Assembly (NCBI GenBank): GCA_021802825.1
Contig: JAJZRG010000040.1
Location: 1 to 36,799 of the forward strand
DNA from: Chloroflexota bacterium
Lineage (GTDB): Bacteria > Chloroflexota > Limnocylindria > Limnocylindrales > CSP1-4
Direction: 5' to 3'
DNA: 36,799 bases
In this document: positions 1 through 8,133 of the stretch, one piece after another
Position numbering within the stretch: the stretch's first letter is position 1
How the letters are laid out: the number at the start of each line of letters is the position of its first letter
Notes under the pieces: generated by a model
Database searches by the model: none
What the model saw: the letters and a program-made list of their open reading frames with translations, nothing else
What the model was told of the DNA's origin: nothing
Program-made: the position numbers and the translations under genes

Positions 1-999
1 ATGCCGCACCTGCTGATCGCGGGCGCCACCGGCTCGGGCAAGAGCGTGATGGTCAACGCGCTGATCACGAGCCTGCTGTGCAAGGCGGACCCGACGGACG
101 TCCGGATGATCCTGATGGACCTCAAGCGCGTCGAACTCGCGGGCTACAACGGGCTGCCGCACCTCTACGTGCCGGTCATCACGGAGCCCGAGCGGGCGAA
201 GTCGGCCCTCAAGTGGGCGGTCAACGAGATGGAGAACCGCTACCGCCGGTTCGCCGGCGCGACGGCACGCAACATCAAGGGCTTCAACGAGACGCGCGCC
301 GACCCGGCGGACCGCATGCCGTACATCGTGATCGTCATCGACGAGCTCGCCGACCTGATGATGCGCGAGGGCAAGAACATCGAGGACCCGATCGTGCGCC
401 TCGCCCAGAAGGCGCGGGCCACCGGCATCCACATGGTCCTGGCCACCCAGCGTCCGTCGGTCAACGTGGTCACGGGCCTGATCAAGGCGAACTTCCCGTC
501 GCGGATCGCCTTCGCGATGGCGAGCCAGATCGACAGTCGCACGATCCTTGACGCGCCGGGCGCCGAGGACCTCATCGGCCGGGGCGACATGCTCTACCAG
601 CCGTCCGACCTGCCGCGCCCGATGCGTCTCCAGGGCGTCTTCGTCGCGGACCCCGAGATCAACCGGATCACCCAGCACTGGCGCTCCCAGATGGACGGAG
701 ATCCGCACTACGACCTCTCGATCATCACCTCGGACGACGAGTCCTCGGGCAACGTCAGCGAGATGCCCGACGAGGAGGCCGACCGGCTGTTGCCAGATGC
801 CGTTTCGGTGATCCGGGAGTACGATCGTGCCTCGGCGTCACTGTTGCAGCGGCGCCTCAAGGTTGGATATGCACGCGCGGCTCGGATGATCGACCAGCTT
901 GAGTCGCGCGGATACGTGGGGGCGTTCGACGGGTCGAACGCCCGGGTGGTCCTCCGTCGCGACGACGGTCCGACCGCCGACGACGAGGACGAGGCATGA
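1..999 (+). CDS. ftsK: DNA translocase FtsK/SpoIIIE, C-terminal part (5' end outside window)
   Basis: Hexameric ATP-driven DNA pump that clears chromosome DNA from the division septum. The visible 332 residues hold the RecA-like motor: Walker A GATGSGKS near residue 8, and Walker B IVIVIDELAD near residues 108-117. The conserved ATQRPSVNVVTGLIKANFPS stretch follows. The C-terminal winged-helix gamma domain (about residues 258-325, LLQRRLKVGYARAARMIDQLE) reads KOPS-type DNA signals. The N-terminal membrane domain and linker must lie upstream, so the ATG at base 1 is probably an internal methionine. The stop overlaps the next start by four bases (ATGA), so it is translationally coupled to the rodZ-like gene, an order seen in many Gram-positive lineages. 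Identity is secure; only the true start is unknown. Confidence 0.96.
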   Translation: MPHLLIAGATGSGKSVMVNALITSLLCKADPTDVRMILMDLKRVELAGYNGLPHLYVPVITEPERAKSALKWAVNEMENRYRRFAGATARNIKGFNETRADPADRMPYIVIVIDELADLMMREGKNIEDPIVRLAQKARATGIHMVLATQRPSVNVVTGLIKANFPSRIAFAMASQIDSRTILDAPGAEDLIGRGDMLYQPSDLPRPMRLQGVFVADPEINRITQHWRSQMDGDPHYDLSIITSDDESSGNVSEMPDEEADRLLPDAVSVIREYDRASASLLQRRLKVGYARAARMIDQLESRGYVGAFDGSNARVVLRRDDGPTADDEDEA

Positions 1000-2417
1000 C
1001 CGCTCGCGACGAGGCACGGCGCGCTCGCGCCGAGGCGCGTGACGGCGACCGCGCCTTCGTGCCCGAAGCCGGGCCCACGCTGCCTGAGCGGCTGATCGCC
1101 GCCCGCGAGCGCAAGGGCGTTGACCTGCTCCGGGCCGAGCGCGAGACGAAGATCCGCGCCCGCTACCTGGCCGCCCTCGAGGCAGGCGAGTACGGCGACC
1201 TGCCGGGTTCGGTCTACACGAAGGGCTTCCTGCGCAACTACGCGCTGTACCTGGGGCTCGACCCCGAGGACGTCACGCGCCAGTGGAAGCGCGAGCGGGG
1301 CGATCTCTCGATGCCTGCCGAGCCGATGCTCACCGTGCCGCGCCCGCTCGAGGCGCCGCGTCAGGGGTTCACGATCTCGCCGGTCCTCGTGGTGGCCGTG
1401 CTACTGCTGGTCCTGATCGCGGCGTTCGGCGTGTACATCGGCGTCCAGCTGCTGCGCTACAACAAGCCGCCCACGATCGACGTGACGGAGCCAGCCCAGG
1501 CGATGACCAGCGTCCCGGACGGCACCACCTCGTACACGCTCCGGGGGACCTCCATCGCGGGCGCCTCGATCACCATCACGGACCCCGGTCTGAGCCAGCC
1601 CTACACGGTGTCCGCGGACGCCGGCGGCCGCTGGACTGCGGACGTCCAGCTCCGCCGTGGGCGAAACGAGTTCGACGTGAGCGCCGTGGACCCGGAGACC
1701 GGGAAGGCGTCCGAGTCCACCGTCAAGCTGTTCATCACGGTCCCGGTCGCGGCGGTCGAGGCGCCCGGCCTCACGCTCAACTCGCCCGCCGAGGGTGCGC
1801 AGTACGCGAACGGCGCCGTCCCGGTCAACGGCACCACTACCAACGCTGCGAAGGTCACCGTGACCGCGAACCGGGTGACCGCCCAGCCGAGCGGCGCGCC
1901 GCCGTCGGCGCCCACCAAGCCCAGCGCCCCGGCGTCGCCGGGTTCCTCGGCGTCCGCGCAGCCTGCCCCTTCCTCGTCGCCCGACGTCGGGCCCACGACG
2001 GTGGACGTGGCGTCGGACGGCTCGTTCGAGACGCCCCTGAACCTCTCGACTGGCAGCTGGGAGATCGTGGTCACCGCCGTGTCTGCCGACGGCAAGACGA
2101 CCTCGCTCGCGCGCCACGTCTCGATCCGGTACCAGGGCGTCAATGTCGTCATCCAGATCAAGGGCGGACAGGCCTGGCTCAAGGTCTGGGTGGACGGCAC
2201 CATCTCGCCGGTCACCGGCGCCGCTGGGGTCGTGTACGACCCGGGCAAGACGCTGACGTTCTCGGGCCAGCGCACGGTCGAGGTCCGGACTGGCAAGTCC
2301 AGTGCGACCTACTTCACCGTGAACGGCCAGAACCTGGGGCGCATGTCCAACGCCGGCAACCCTGAGACCTGGCTGTTCGCGCCGCCCAGCCCACCGGCCA
2401 AGACGAACCGGACCTAG
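996..2417 (+). CDS. rodZ: RodZ-like protein: HTH, one TM helix, Ig-like domains, DUF4115
   Basis: Bitopic protein of the RodZ type, which in rod-shaped bacteria links MreB to the elongation machinery. Domain order in 473 residues: a cytoplasmic HTH_25 domain at about 30-100 (LIAARERKGVDLLRAERETK, then YTKGFLRNYALYLGLDP), one transmembrane helix at about 127-152, and two Ig-like/glucodextranase-B-like beta domains at about 165-370. The second beta domain is interrupted near 300-335 by a Pro/Ala/Ser-rich linker. A DUF4115 domain closes the protein (about 380-460, WLKVWVDGT). The two extra Ig-like domains make it longer than the classic E. coli protein (337 residues). It is coupled to ftsK by an ATGA overlap and followed two bases later by cinA. 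Family assignment is firm; a role in cell shape is inferred. Confidence 0.88.
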   Translation: MTARDEARRARAEARDGDRAFVPEAGPTLPERLIAARERKGVDLLRAERETKIRARYLAALEAGEYGDLPGSVYTKGFLRNYALYLGLDPEDVTRQWKRERGDLSMPAEPMLTVPRPLEAPRQGFTISPVLVVAVLLLVLIAAFGVYIGVQLLRYNKPPTIDVTEPAQAMTSVPDGTTSYTLRGTSIAGASITITDPGLSQPYTVSADAGGRWTADVQLRRGRNEFDVSAVDPETGKASESTVKLFITVPVAAVEAPGLTLNSPAEGAQYANGAVPVNGTTTNAAKVTVTANRVTAQPSGAPPSAPTKPSAPASPGSSASAQPAPSSSPDVGPTTVDVASDGSFETPLNLSTGSWEIVVTAVSADGKTTSLARHVSIRYQGVNVVIQIKGGQAWLKVWVDGTISPVTGAAGVVYDPGKTLTFSGQRTVEVRTGKSSATYFTVNGQNLGRMSNAGNPETWLFAPPSPPAKTNRT

Positions 2418-2419
2418 CG

Positions 2420-2911
2420 ATGCCCGACCCGCTGGGGGACCAGGCCCGCAGCCTCCAGGACGCCTGCCTCGCGCGGGGCCTGACCGTGGCGACCGCCGAG
2501 TCCTGCACTGGTGGCCTGGTGGCCCACCTGATCACCGAGGTGCCGGGCTCGTCGGGCTATTTCCGGGGCGGCGTCGTGGCCTACAGCGATTCCGTCAAGG
2601 CCTCGCTCCTCGGCGTCCCGGACGAGGCGCTCGCGCGGCACGGCGCGGTGTCCGCCCAGGTGGCCGTGGCGATGGCCGTGGGCGCGCGGTCACGGCTCCA
2701 CGCGGATCTCGGGGTGGGCGTGACGGGCGTGGCAGGCCCTGACGGCGGCACCGATTCGAAGCCGGTCGGCCTCGTGTACGTCGCGGTGGCCGGCGAGGGA
2801 GCGCCGAGCGTCCAGCGGTTCATGTGGCCGCACGACCGCGAGGGCAACAAGCGCGCCAGCGCGGAGGCCGCCCTGCGGATGCTGCTCGGCGCGGCTGAGG
2901 GACGCCGGTGA
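2420..2911 (+). CDS. CinA C-terminal domain protein (nicotinamide-nucleotide amidohydrolase, PncC type)
   Basis: Stand-alone CinA C-terminal domain of 163 residues. Characterised members (PncC) deamidate nicotinamide mononucleotide to nicotinate mononucleotide in NAD recycling. The family signature is clear: ATAESCTGGLVAHLITEVPG near residues 25-44, then YFRGGVVAYSDSVKASLLGV, and GVTGVAGPDGGTDSKPVGLV near residue 100. The N-terminal molybdopterin-binding-like half of full CinA is absent, as in many free-standing PncC proteins. The gene starts two bases after the rodZ-like stop and overlaps the next start by four bases, so it sits inside one operon. Linkage of cinA to ftsK and rodZ is common in Gram-positive genomes, often with recA next; recA is not here. 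Confidence 0.92.
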   Translation: MPDPLGDQARSLQDACLARGLTVATAESCTGGLVAHLITEVPGSSGYFRGGVVAYSDSVKASLLGVPDEALARHGAVSAQVAVAMAVGARSRLHADLGVGVTGVAGPDGGTDSKPVGLVYVAVAGEGAPSVQRFMWPHDREGNKRASAEAALRMLLGAAEGRR

Positions 2912-4458
2912 CGGTCCGCGGCGCGAGCGACATCGGCGCTGGCCTCGCACCGGCCCGCCCCGCCCGGCCGATCGTTTCCGGCGAGCGCATCCACATCCTG
3001 GGGGCGCAGGGTGCCGGCGCCTCGGCCGCGGCACTGCTCGCGGCTTGGGCCGGGGCCGACGTGGACGGCTGCGACCCGGGCGGCCCAGGCCCGTACGCAC
3101 CGGCGCTCGACATGGTCGGCGTTCGAGTGGCGCCGGCCCACGATCCGGCGCACGTCGTGGGGCCGCGCCCGCCGTCGAGACTCGCGGTCACCAAGGCGCT
3201 GACCGCGATCGACCCGGACAACGCCGAGCTCAGGGCCGCGCGCGGGGCCGCCATCCCGCTCGAGCCCTGGCAGCAGGTCGTCGCCGACGCGGCGCACGGT
3301 CGCCGGCTGATGGCGGTCGCCGGGACGCACGGCAAGAGCACCACCGCGGGCTGGCTTGTGCACACGCTGGTCGGGGTCGGCGCGGACCCGGGCGCCTTCG
3401 TCGGGGCGCTGCTGCCGGCAGCGATCACCGGCATCGGCCTGCCCGCCACGGCCCGGCGAGGCGCCGGCGAGGCGTTCGTCGTGGAGGCTGATGAGTACGC
3501 GGGCAACTTCGATCCCTACCGGCCCGATGTGATCGTGCTGACCTCCGTGGAGTGGGACCACCCGGACGTCTTCGCCGACACCCAGGCGGTGCTCGCGGCG
3601 CTCGAGGCGTGGATCCGGCGAGCGGCGGCGGGGCGAACGCCCGCGGACCGGACGCCAGTGCTCGTGGCGAACGTTGGCGACCCGGGCGTGGCGGCGCTCG
3701 CCGAGCGCCTGGGCGACTGGCCGGGCCGGGTCCTGCGCACCGCGCTCGACCCGGCGCCGGGAGCGGCTGGAGCAGTGGCGTCGGGAACGGCCCAGGTGGC
3801 CGGGCGCATCGTCGCAGCCGATCCTGAGGGCACGCTCCTCCGCGTCGAGCTCGTCGGCGCGGGGACTCTCGACGCGCACGAGGTCCGCCTGCCGACCGCC
3901 GGCCGACACAACGCCGCGAACGCGCTGGGCGTGATCGGCGCGTGCCTCGCGGCTGGGCACGGCATCGGGGCCGTACTGCGGGCCGTCGGGACGTTCCCCG
4001 GCGTGGGCCGCCGGCTGGAGCGCAAGGGCGAGGCGGCGGGCGTCGTGGTCTATGACGACTACGGCCACCACCCGACCGCGATCCGCGAGACGCTCGCCGC
4101 CGTCCGTCAGCGCGAGCCCGGCCGCCGGGTGTGGGCCGTGTACGAGCCGCTGACGTACCACCGCACCGCGGCGCTCTTGGACCAGTTCGCCGAGGTGCTC
4201 GCGACGGCCGACGCCGTGGCTGTCGCCGACATCTGGGCGGGCCGTGATCGTGACACGACGGTCGCCAGCGCGGCCGGCCTGGCGCGCGCGGTTGGGCAGC
4301 GCAACCCGGGCATCCCCGCCCATGCGCCCGGGAGCGTCGAGGACACCGCGGCCTGGCTCGCAGCACGCGTTCGCGCAGGCGACGCCGTCCTGGTCATGGG
4401 CGGCGGCCGCTCCTACCGGATCGCCGAGCTGCTGCTCGAGCACCTCTCGCGCCGATGA
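2908..4458 (+). CDS. Mur ligase family, MurC-like (UDP-N-acetylmuramate--L-alanine ligase)
   Basis: ATP-dependent Mur ligase of 516 residues, most like MurC, which adds L-alanine to UDP-MurNAc in the cytoplasm; Mpl-type muropeptide ligase is the alternative. Seen: an N-terminal Rossmann segment (IHILGAQGAGASA near residue 28), the ATP P-loop GTHGKSTT near 139, the central motif VVEADEYAGNFDPYRPD, the EWDHPDVF segment, and the C-terminal YDDYGHHPTAIRETLAAVR. The final domain ends with AVLVMGGG-like DAVLVMGGGRSYRI. The N-terminal glycine loop differs from the usual GIGGIGMS of MurC, and the first 20 residues are an extra lead. It overlaps cinA and the next gene by four bases each. It lies away from any visible division/cell-wall cluster, so it could be an extra copy. 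Confidence 0.85.
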   Translation: MTVRGASDIGAGLAPARPARPIVSGERIHILGAQGAGASAAALLAAWAGADVDGCDPGGPGPYAPALDMVGVRVAPAHDPAHVVGPRPPSRLAVTKALTAIDPDNAELRAARGAAIPLEPWQQVVADAAHGRRLMAVAGTHGKSTTAGWLVHTLVGVGADPGAFVGALLPAAITGIGLPATARRGAGEAFVVEADEYAGNFDPYRPDVIVLTSVEWDHPDVFADTQAVLAALEAWIRRAAAGRTPADRTPVLVANVGDPGVAALAERLGDWPGRVLRTALDPAPGAAGAVASGTAQVAGRIVAADPEGTLLRVELVGAGTLDAHEVRLPTAGRHNAANALGVIGACLAAGHGIGAVLRAVGTFPGVGRRLERKGEAAGVVVYDDYGHHPTAIRETLAAVRQREPGRRVWAVYEPLTYHRTAALLDQFAEVLATADAVAVADIWAGRDRDTTVASAAGLARAVGQRNPGIPAHAPGSVEDTAAWLAARVRAGDAVLVMGGGRSYRIAELLLEHLSRR

Positions 4459-4841
4459 CGGTCGGGTACGCGGCCGCCGGCGACCTGCTCGACGCCTACG
4501 TCCGCGCGCGGACCGCGTATGACGGCGACGCGTTCACGGCGCTGTTCGCGCCCGACGCGCAGGTCGCCCTGGACCCCTTCGCAACACCGCTCGCCGGGCA
4601 CAACGACCTGCGGGCATACTTGCTGGCAGCGGCGGGCGCCGAGCGCGAGTACGACCTCGTAATCGAGCGTCACTGGGTGGCGGGGGACACCGTGCTCGCC
4701 GCGTGGCATGCCAGTTGGACCCGGCCCGCCGACGAGGCGAAGCTGCGGCAGGCGGGCTTCCTCTCCGCCGAGGTTGGGGAGGACGGGCGCATCGGGCGCC
4801 TGCGGCTGTGGACGGTGACCCGCGAGCACCTCGCGGGCTGA
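4455..4841 (+). CDS. SnoaL/NTF2-like domain protein
   Basis: A 128-residue single-domain protein with the NTF2/SnoaL-like pattern. An N-terminal helix (LLDAYVRARTAYDGDAFTAL) leads to FAPDAQVALDPFATPLAGHN, then a helix, then beta strands containing ERHWVAGDTVLAAWHASW and DGRIGRLRLW. Members of this fold include isomerases, cyclases and plain ligand-binding proteins, so no reaction can be assigned. The start overlaps the Mur ligase stop (ATGA), which suggests co-translation. yajQ follows 12 bases later with its own ribosome binding site. The fold is fairly clear from the pattern; the function is unknown. Confidence 0.75.
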   Translation: MTVGYAAAGDLLDAYVRARTAYDGDAFTALFAPDAQVALDPFATPLAGHNDLRAYLLAAAGAEREYDLVIERHWVAGDTVLAAWHASWTRPADEAKLRQAGFLSAEVGEDGRIGRLRLWTVTREHLAG

Positions 4842-4853
4842 GAGGAGCGCCGA

Positions 4854-5345
4854 ATGGCTGGCGAGGTGTCGTTCGACGTTGTGTCGGACTTCGACGAGCA
4901 GGAGCTCCGCAACGCGCTGGACCAGGTCCGGCGCGAGATCATCCAGCGCTACGACTTCAAGGGCGCCCATGTCGAGCTGACCCAGGAGAAGGGCCAGCTC
5001 GTCCTCGTGACCGACAGCGAGATGCACGCCAAGTCGGTACGGGACCTCATCGAGTCGAAAGCCGTCCGGCGCAACCTGTCGCTCAAGATCTTCGACTGGG
5101 GCAAGGTGGAGCCGGCCGGCGGCAACAAGGTCCGCCAGGTGATCGCGCTGCGGCGTGGACTGTCGGACGAACTGGCGCGCAAGATCGTCAAGCTCATCCG
5201 GGACGAGTTCCCCAAGGTCCAGCCGCGGATCCAGGGTGACGCGGTCCGGGTCGCGAGCAAGAGCAAGGACGATCTGCAGCGGGTCATCGTGCGCCTCCGG
5301 GAGCTCGATGAGGCCGTGCCGCTCCAATTCGAGAACTACCGCTAG
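4854..5345 (+). CDS. yajQ: YajQ family nucleotide-binding protein
   Basis: 163-residue YajQ (DUF520) protein. Some homologues bind cyclic di-GMP and act as effectors; others bind tRNA or GTP. Family features are strong: the start FDVVSDFDEQELRNALDQVR, RYDFKG near residue 40, LKIFDWGKVEPAGG, KVRQVIALRRGLSDELARKI, and the ending RLRELDEAVPLQFENYR. Length matches the family. A GAGAGGAG ribosome binding site lies just upstream. It follows the NTF2-like gene by 12 bases and probably belongs to the same transcript. No GGDEF or EAL domain gene is present in the window, so a link to cyclic di-GMP is family knowledge only. Confidence 0.95.
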   Translation: MAGEVSFDVVSDFDEQELRNALDQVRREIIQRYDFKGAHVELTQEKGQLVLVTDSEMHAKSVRDLIESKAVRRNLSLKIFDWGKVEPAGGNKVRQVIALRRGLSDELARKIVKLIRDEFPKVQPRIQGDAVRVASKSKDDLQRVIVRLRELDEAVPLQFENYR

Positions 5346-5355
5346 GAGGAGCCGG

Positions 5356-5466
5356 ATGCCGGGAGCCAAATCCGCTCGGACGGTGATGATCGTCGTCGCG
5401 ATCGTCGTGGTTGCCGGGCTTGTCGCGGCGATGTTCGCCGGAGCTTCCATTCCCACCACTCGGTAG
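5356..5466 (+). CDS. Small single-pass membrane peptide, 36 aa
   Basis: A 36-residue ORF beginning MPGAKSARTVMIV, with one hydrophobic helix (about residues 10-29, IVVAIVVVAGLVAAMFAG) and the tail ASIPTTR. Support for it being real is a very strong Shine-Dalgarno stretch (AGGAGGAG) that overlaps the yajQ stop, with good spacing to the ATG. Positively charged residues before the helix predict N-inside topology. It resembles no named family that I can recognise. It would be co-expressed with yajQ. Confidence 0.6.
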   Translation: MPGAKSARTVMIVVAIVVVAGLVAAMFAGASIPTTR

Positions 5467-5537
5467 CGGGTGCGCTGCCAACCCCCCACGCCCCGGCGCC
5501 GGACGGACCGCCGTCCCCGCTGGACCAGGAGGTCGAG

Positions 5538-7742
5538 ATGTCGGAGAGCGAAGGGCACGTCGAGGAGCTGCTGACCGAGACGGATCGCGTGGCGCCGGGC
5601 GGCGACGCGGAGACCGGGGCGGCCGACAATGAGGTCGAAGCGACAGCGGTCGCTGAGGCGCTGCCGGGCGGGGCTGCCGATTCGGCCGACAGGGCGGGGG
5701 AGGCCGACACCGAAGGCGCGGGGCCCGCGTCCGAATCTGCCGTCGTCGAGGAGGCGGCGGTCAGGGCCGATGCCGAGGGCGTCGCCGACGCGACCGCCGC
5801 CGCCGCGGCCAGCCGCGCAGCCGCCGCCTCAGACGAGCCCGATGCGAGCGAGGCGCCGGCTGGGGCCGGGTTGGCCGGCGAGCAGCCGTCCGGGGCCGAG
5901 CCGGCTGATGAGACGCCGGCTTGGACCGCGTTGGCCGGCGAGACGCCGGTCGGGGCCGAGGGGGCAGACGGGACGGCCGAGGCCACTGTCACCGCCGAGG
6001 AGCCGGAGCAGCCGGCCAACGGGCTGGTTGCCGATGACGCGGCGGGCCAGGAGCCGGAGCCTGCCTACGTCGCGCCCACGACCGTCGCCGAGCTGATCGC
6101 CGCAACGCTGCGCGCCGCCGGCGTCCGCCTCGCGTTCACCGTGCCCGGCGAGAGCTTCCTGCCAGTGCTCGACGCGTTGGCCGCCGTGGGCATCCGCGTG
6201 ATTGCAACCCACCACGAGGGTGCCGCCGCCATGGCGGCCGAGGCGTACGGCCAGCTGACGGGGCGCCCCGCGGCCTGCCTCGGGACGCGCGCGGTCGGCG
6301 CGGCCAACCTGTCCATCGGCATCCACACGGCCACCGCCGATTCGGCGCCTATGTTCGTGCTCGTCGGCGACGTCGAGCGCGCCGTCCGGGGCCGCGAGGC
6401 CTTCCAGGAGGTGGACCTCGTCGGCACCGTCGGGCGCCTGGCCAAGTGGGCGGGCCGGATCGAGGACGCCGAGACGGCAGCGGCCACGCTCGAGGCGGCC
6501 GTTCGGGCCGTGCTGGAGGGACGGCCCGGCCCGGCGCTCCTCGCCCTGCCGGAGGACGTGCTGGACCTCGCGCTCCCTGAGGGCACGAGGGCCCCGGTCG
6601 TCCGGCCGCACCCCGAGGCGCCCGGTCGGCAGGACGTCACGGCCGTGCTCCACGCCCTCGCCGCCGCCGAGCGGCCACTGATCCTCGCCGGGGCCGGCGT
6701 CCTGCGCGCCCGCTGCTCGAACGACCTCGTCCGGCTCGCGGAGCTGCTCCACGTGCCCGTGGTCTCGAGCTGGCGCCGCGGCGACGTGATTCCCAACGAC
6801 CACCCGCTGTACCTGGGCATGACCGGCTTCGGGAGCCCAGCCACGGTGTCCGAGCGCATCGCCGCCGCTGACGTCCTGGTGGTGATCGGCTCCCGGCTGT
6901 CCGAGCCCACGACTTCGGGCTACCGGCTGCCGGCGCCCGGCCAACACTGGATCCACGTCGACGCCGCCCCTCGCACCGAAGCGGTGGGGGACTCGCCGGC
7001 CCCTGCGCTATCGGTTCGCGCCGACGCCCGTGCGTTCCTGCGGGCCGCGACCGCCCGCCTCAAGGACGCGGTCCTGGTGGCGGAGCCCGTCGCCGCCCGC
7101 GACCGCCACAACGCCGCGGACCGCGCCGCCTACGAGGCGGCGAGCGCCGTGGACGAGCACCCCTGGGCGGGCCCGGGTGTCAACCCGGGCAAGGTCATCA
7201 CCGAGTTGCGGCGGCTTCTGCCCGAGGACGCCATCATCACCACCGACGCCGGGGCGTTCGCAGGCTGGGCGGCCCGCGGCTTCCGATTCCGCAAGCCGGG
7301 CACGTTCCTCGGGCCCACCTCGGGCGCGATGGGCTACGCGTTCCCGGCCGCGCTGGCCGCGGCCGTCGTCCACCGCGAGCGCCGGGTCGTGGCGCTCCTC
7401 GGGGACGGCGGCATGGGCATGACCCTGGCCGAGCTCGAGACGGCGGTCCGGGAGGGCGCGCACATCGTGGCGCTGGTGTTCGACAACGAGCGCTACGGCA
7501 TGATCCGCGACCACCAGGAGCGCCGCGGCAGCCCGACGTCGCCCGGGACCGACCTCGGGCCGGTGGACTTCGCCGCCGCCGCCCGTGCCTGCGGGGCGCG
7601 TGGCGTGCGCGTGGAGACAGACGCTGCGTTCGAGGCGGTGCTGCGCACGGCGCTGGCCGCGTCTGGGCCGACCCTGATCCAGTTGCTCGTGGACCGCCGC
7701 TGGGTCAGCGTGGACCAGCCCGCGACCCAGGCGGGGGTATGA
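5538..7742 (+). CDS. Thiamine-diphosphate enzyme, acetolactate synthase large-subunit-like, with long low-complexity N-terminus
   Basis: 734 residues in two parts. Residues 1 to about 175 are Ala/Glu/Gly/Pro-rich, acidic and low in complexity. From about 178 to the end is a complete ThDP enzyme of the acetolactate synthase/oxalyl-CoA decarboxylase superfamily. Seen: the PYR domain (VRLAFTVPGESFLPVLDAL) with the catalytic glutamate in ATHHEGAAAMAAEAYGQLTG, a central domain near 370-500, and the PP domain with GDGGMGMTLAELE near 621 plus the matching Asn in LVFDNERYGMI. It would use pyruvate or a related 2-oxo acid or acyl-CoA; which one cannot be read from sequence. No small regulatory subunit lies next door, unlike ilvBN. 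AGGAGGT precedes the ATG. It overlaps the DUF952 gene by four bases. Confidence 0.85.
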   Translation: MSESEGHVEELLTETDRVAPGGDAETGAADNEVEATAVAEALPGGAADSADRAGEADTEGAGPASESAVVEEAAVRADAEGVADATAAAAASRAAAASDEPDASEAPAGAGLAGEQPSGAEPADETPAWTALAGETPVGAEGADGTAEATVTAEEPEQPANGLVADDAAGQEPEPAYVAPTTVAELIAATLRAAGVRLAFTVPGESFLPVLDALAAVGIRVIATHHEGAAAMAAEAYGQLTGRPAACLGTRAVGAANLSIGIHTATADSAPMFVLVGDVERAVRGREAFQEVDLVGTVGRLAKWAGRIEDAETAAATLEAAVRAVLEGRPGPALLALPEDVLDLALPEGTRAPVVRPHPEAPGRQDVTAVLHALAAAERPLILAGAGVLRARCSNDLVRLAELLHVPVVSSWRRGDVIPNDHPLYLGMTGFGSPATVSERIAAADVLVVIGSRLSEPTTSGYRLPAPGQHWIHVDAAPRTEAVGDSPAPALSVRADARAFLRAATARLKDAVLVAEPVAARDRHNAADRAAYEAASAVDEHPWAGPGVNPGKVITELRRLLPEDAIITTDAGAFAGWAARGFRFRKPGTFLGPTSGAMGYAFPAALAAAVVHRERRVVALLGDGGMGMTLAELETAVREGAHIVALVFDNERYGMIRDHQERRGSPTSPGTDLGPVDFAAAARACGARGVRVETDAAFEAVLRTALAASGPTLIQLLVDRRWVSVDQPATQAGV
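5851..5968 (+). repeat. Two imperfect 60-bp direct repeats inside the N-terminal extension
   Basis: Two diverged copies of a 20-codon unit lie in the acidic tail of the ThDP enzyme. The first reads PAGAGLAGEQPSGAE and the second PAWTALAGETPVGAE, with PADET between them. The shared core is LAGE-P-GAE. The pattern suggests the extension grew by local duplication. Confidence 0.7.
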
Positions 7743-8083
7743 CACGGCCGACGCTCCACATGGTCCCCGAGACAGTGTGGGAGGGTCGCAACCCGGTCGC
7801 CCCGTACCTGCCGGCCGCGTATCCGCAGGACGGGTTCATCCACGGCACGGACGGCGACGAGGCCATGGTCGCGACGGCGAACCGCTTCTATCGCGACGAC
7901 CCGCAGGCGTTCCTGGTCCTGACTGTGGACCTCGACGCGACCGGCAGCCCGTGGCAGTTCGACGACCCGGAGCAGCGCTACCCGCACATCTACGGGCCGA
8001 TGGATCCGACCGCGGTGCTCGAGGTGCGGGCGCTGGTCCGGGACGCGGACGGGACGTTCACCGGGATCGCCGAGCGAGACTGA
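7739..8083 (+). CDS. DUF952 domain protein
   Basis: 114-residue protein matching the DUF952 family. The typical core is LHMVPETVWEG, YPQDGFIHGTDGDEAM, FYRDDPQAFLVLTVDLDA and the late RYPHIYGPMDPTAVLEVRAL. Members are small cytosolic proteins of unknown role that show a distant resemblance to ADP-ribosyltransferase-like folds. The ATG overlaps the stop of the ThDP enzyme (ATGA), so the two are translationally coupled. The gene ends 50 bases before the 3' end of a convergent MFS gene. Confidence 0.85.
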   Translation: MTRPTLHMVPETVWEGRNPVAPYLPAAYPQDGFIHGTDGDEAMVATANRFYRDDPQAFLVLTVDLDATGSPWQFDDPEQRYPHIYGPMDPTAVLEVRALVRDADGTFTGIAERD

Positions 8084-8133
8084 GAGCCAATCGGGCGCGT
8101 CGGCCCCGGGGCGATTCGGCTCCGGGGCGAGCG

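Noticed and set aside
2581..4443. A 620-codon open frame opposite the cinA and Mur ligase genes
   Set aside because: Composition is Arg/Ala/His-rich without domain motifs, while the opposite strand holds clear families.
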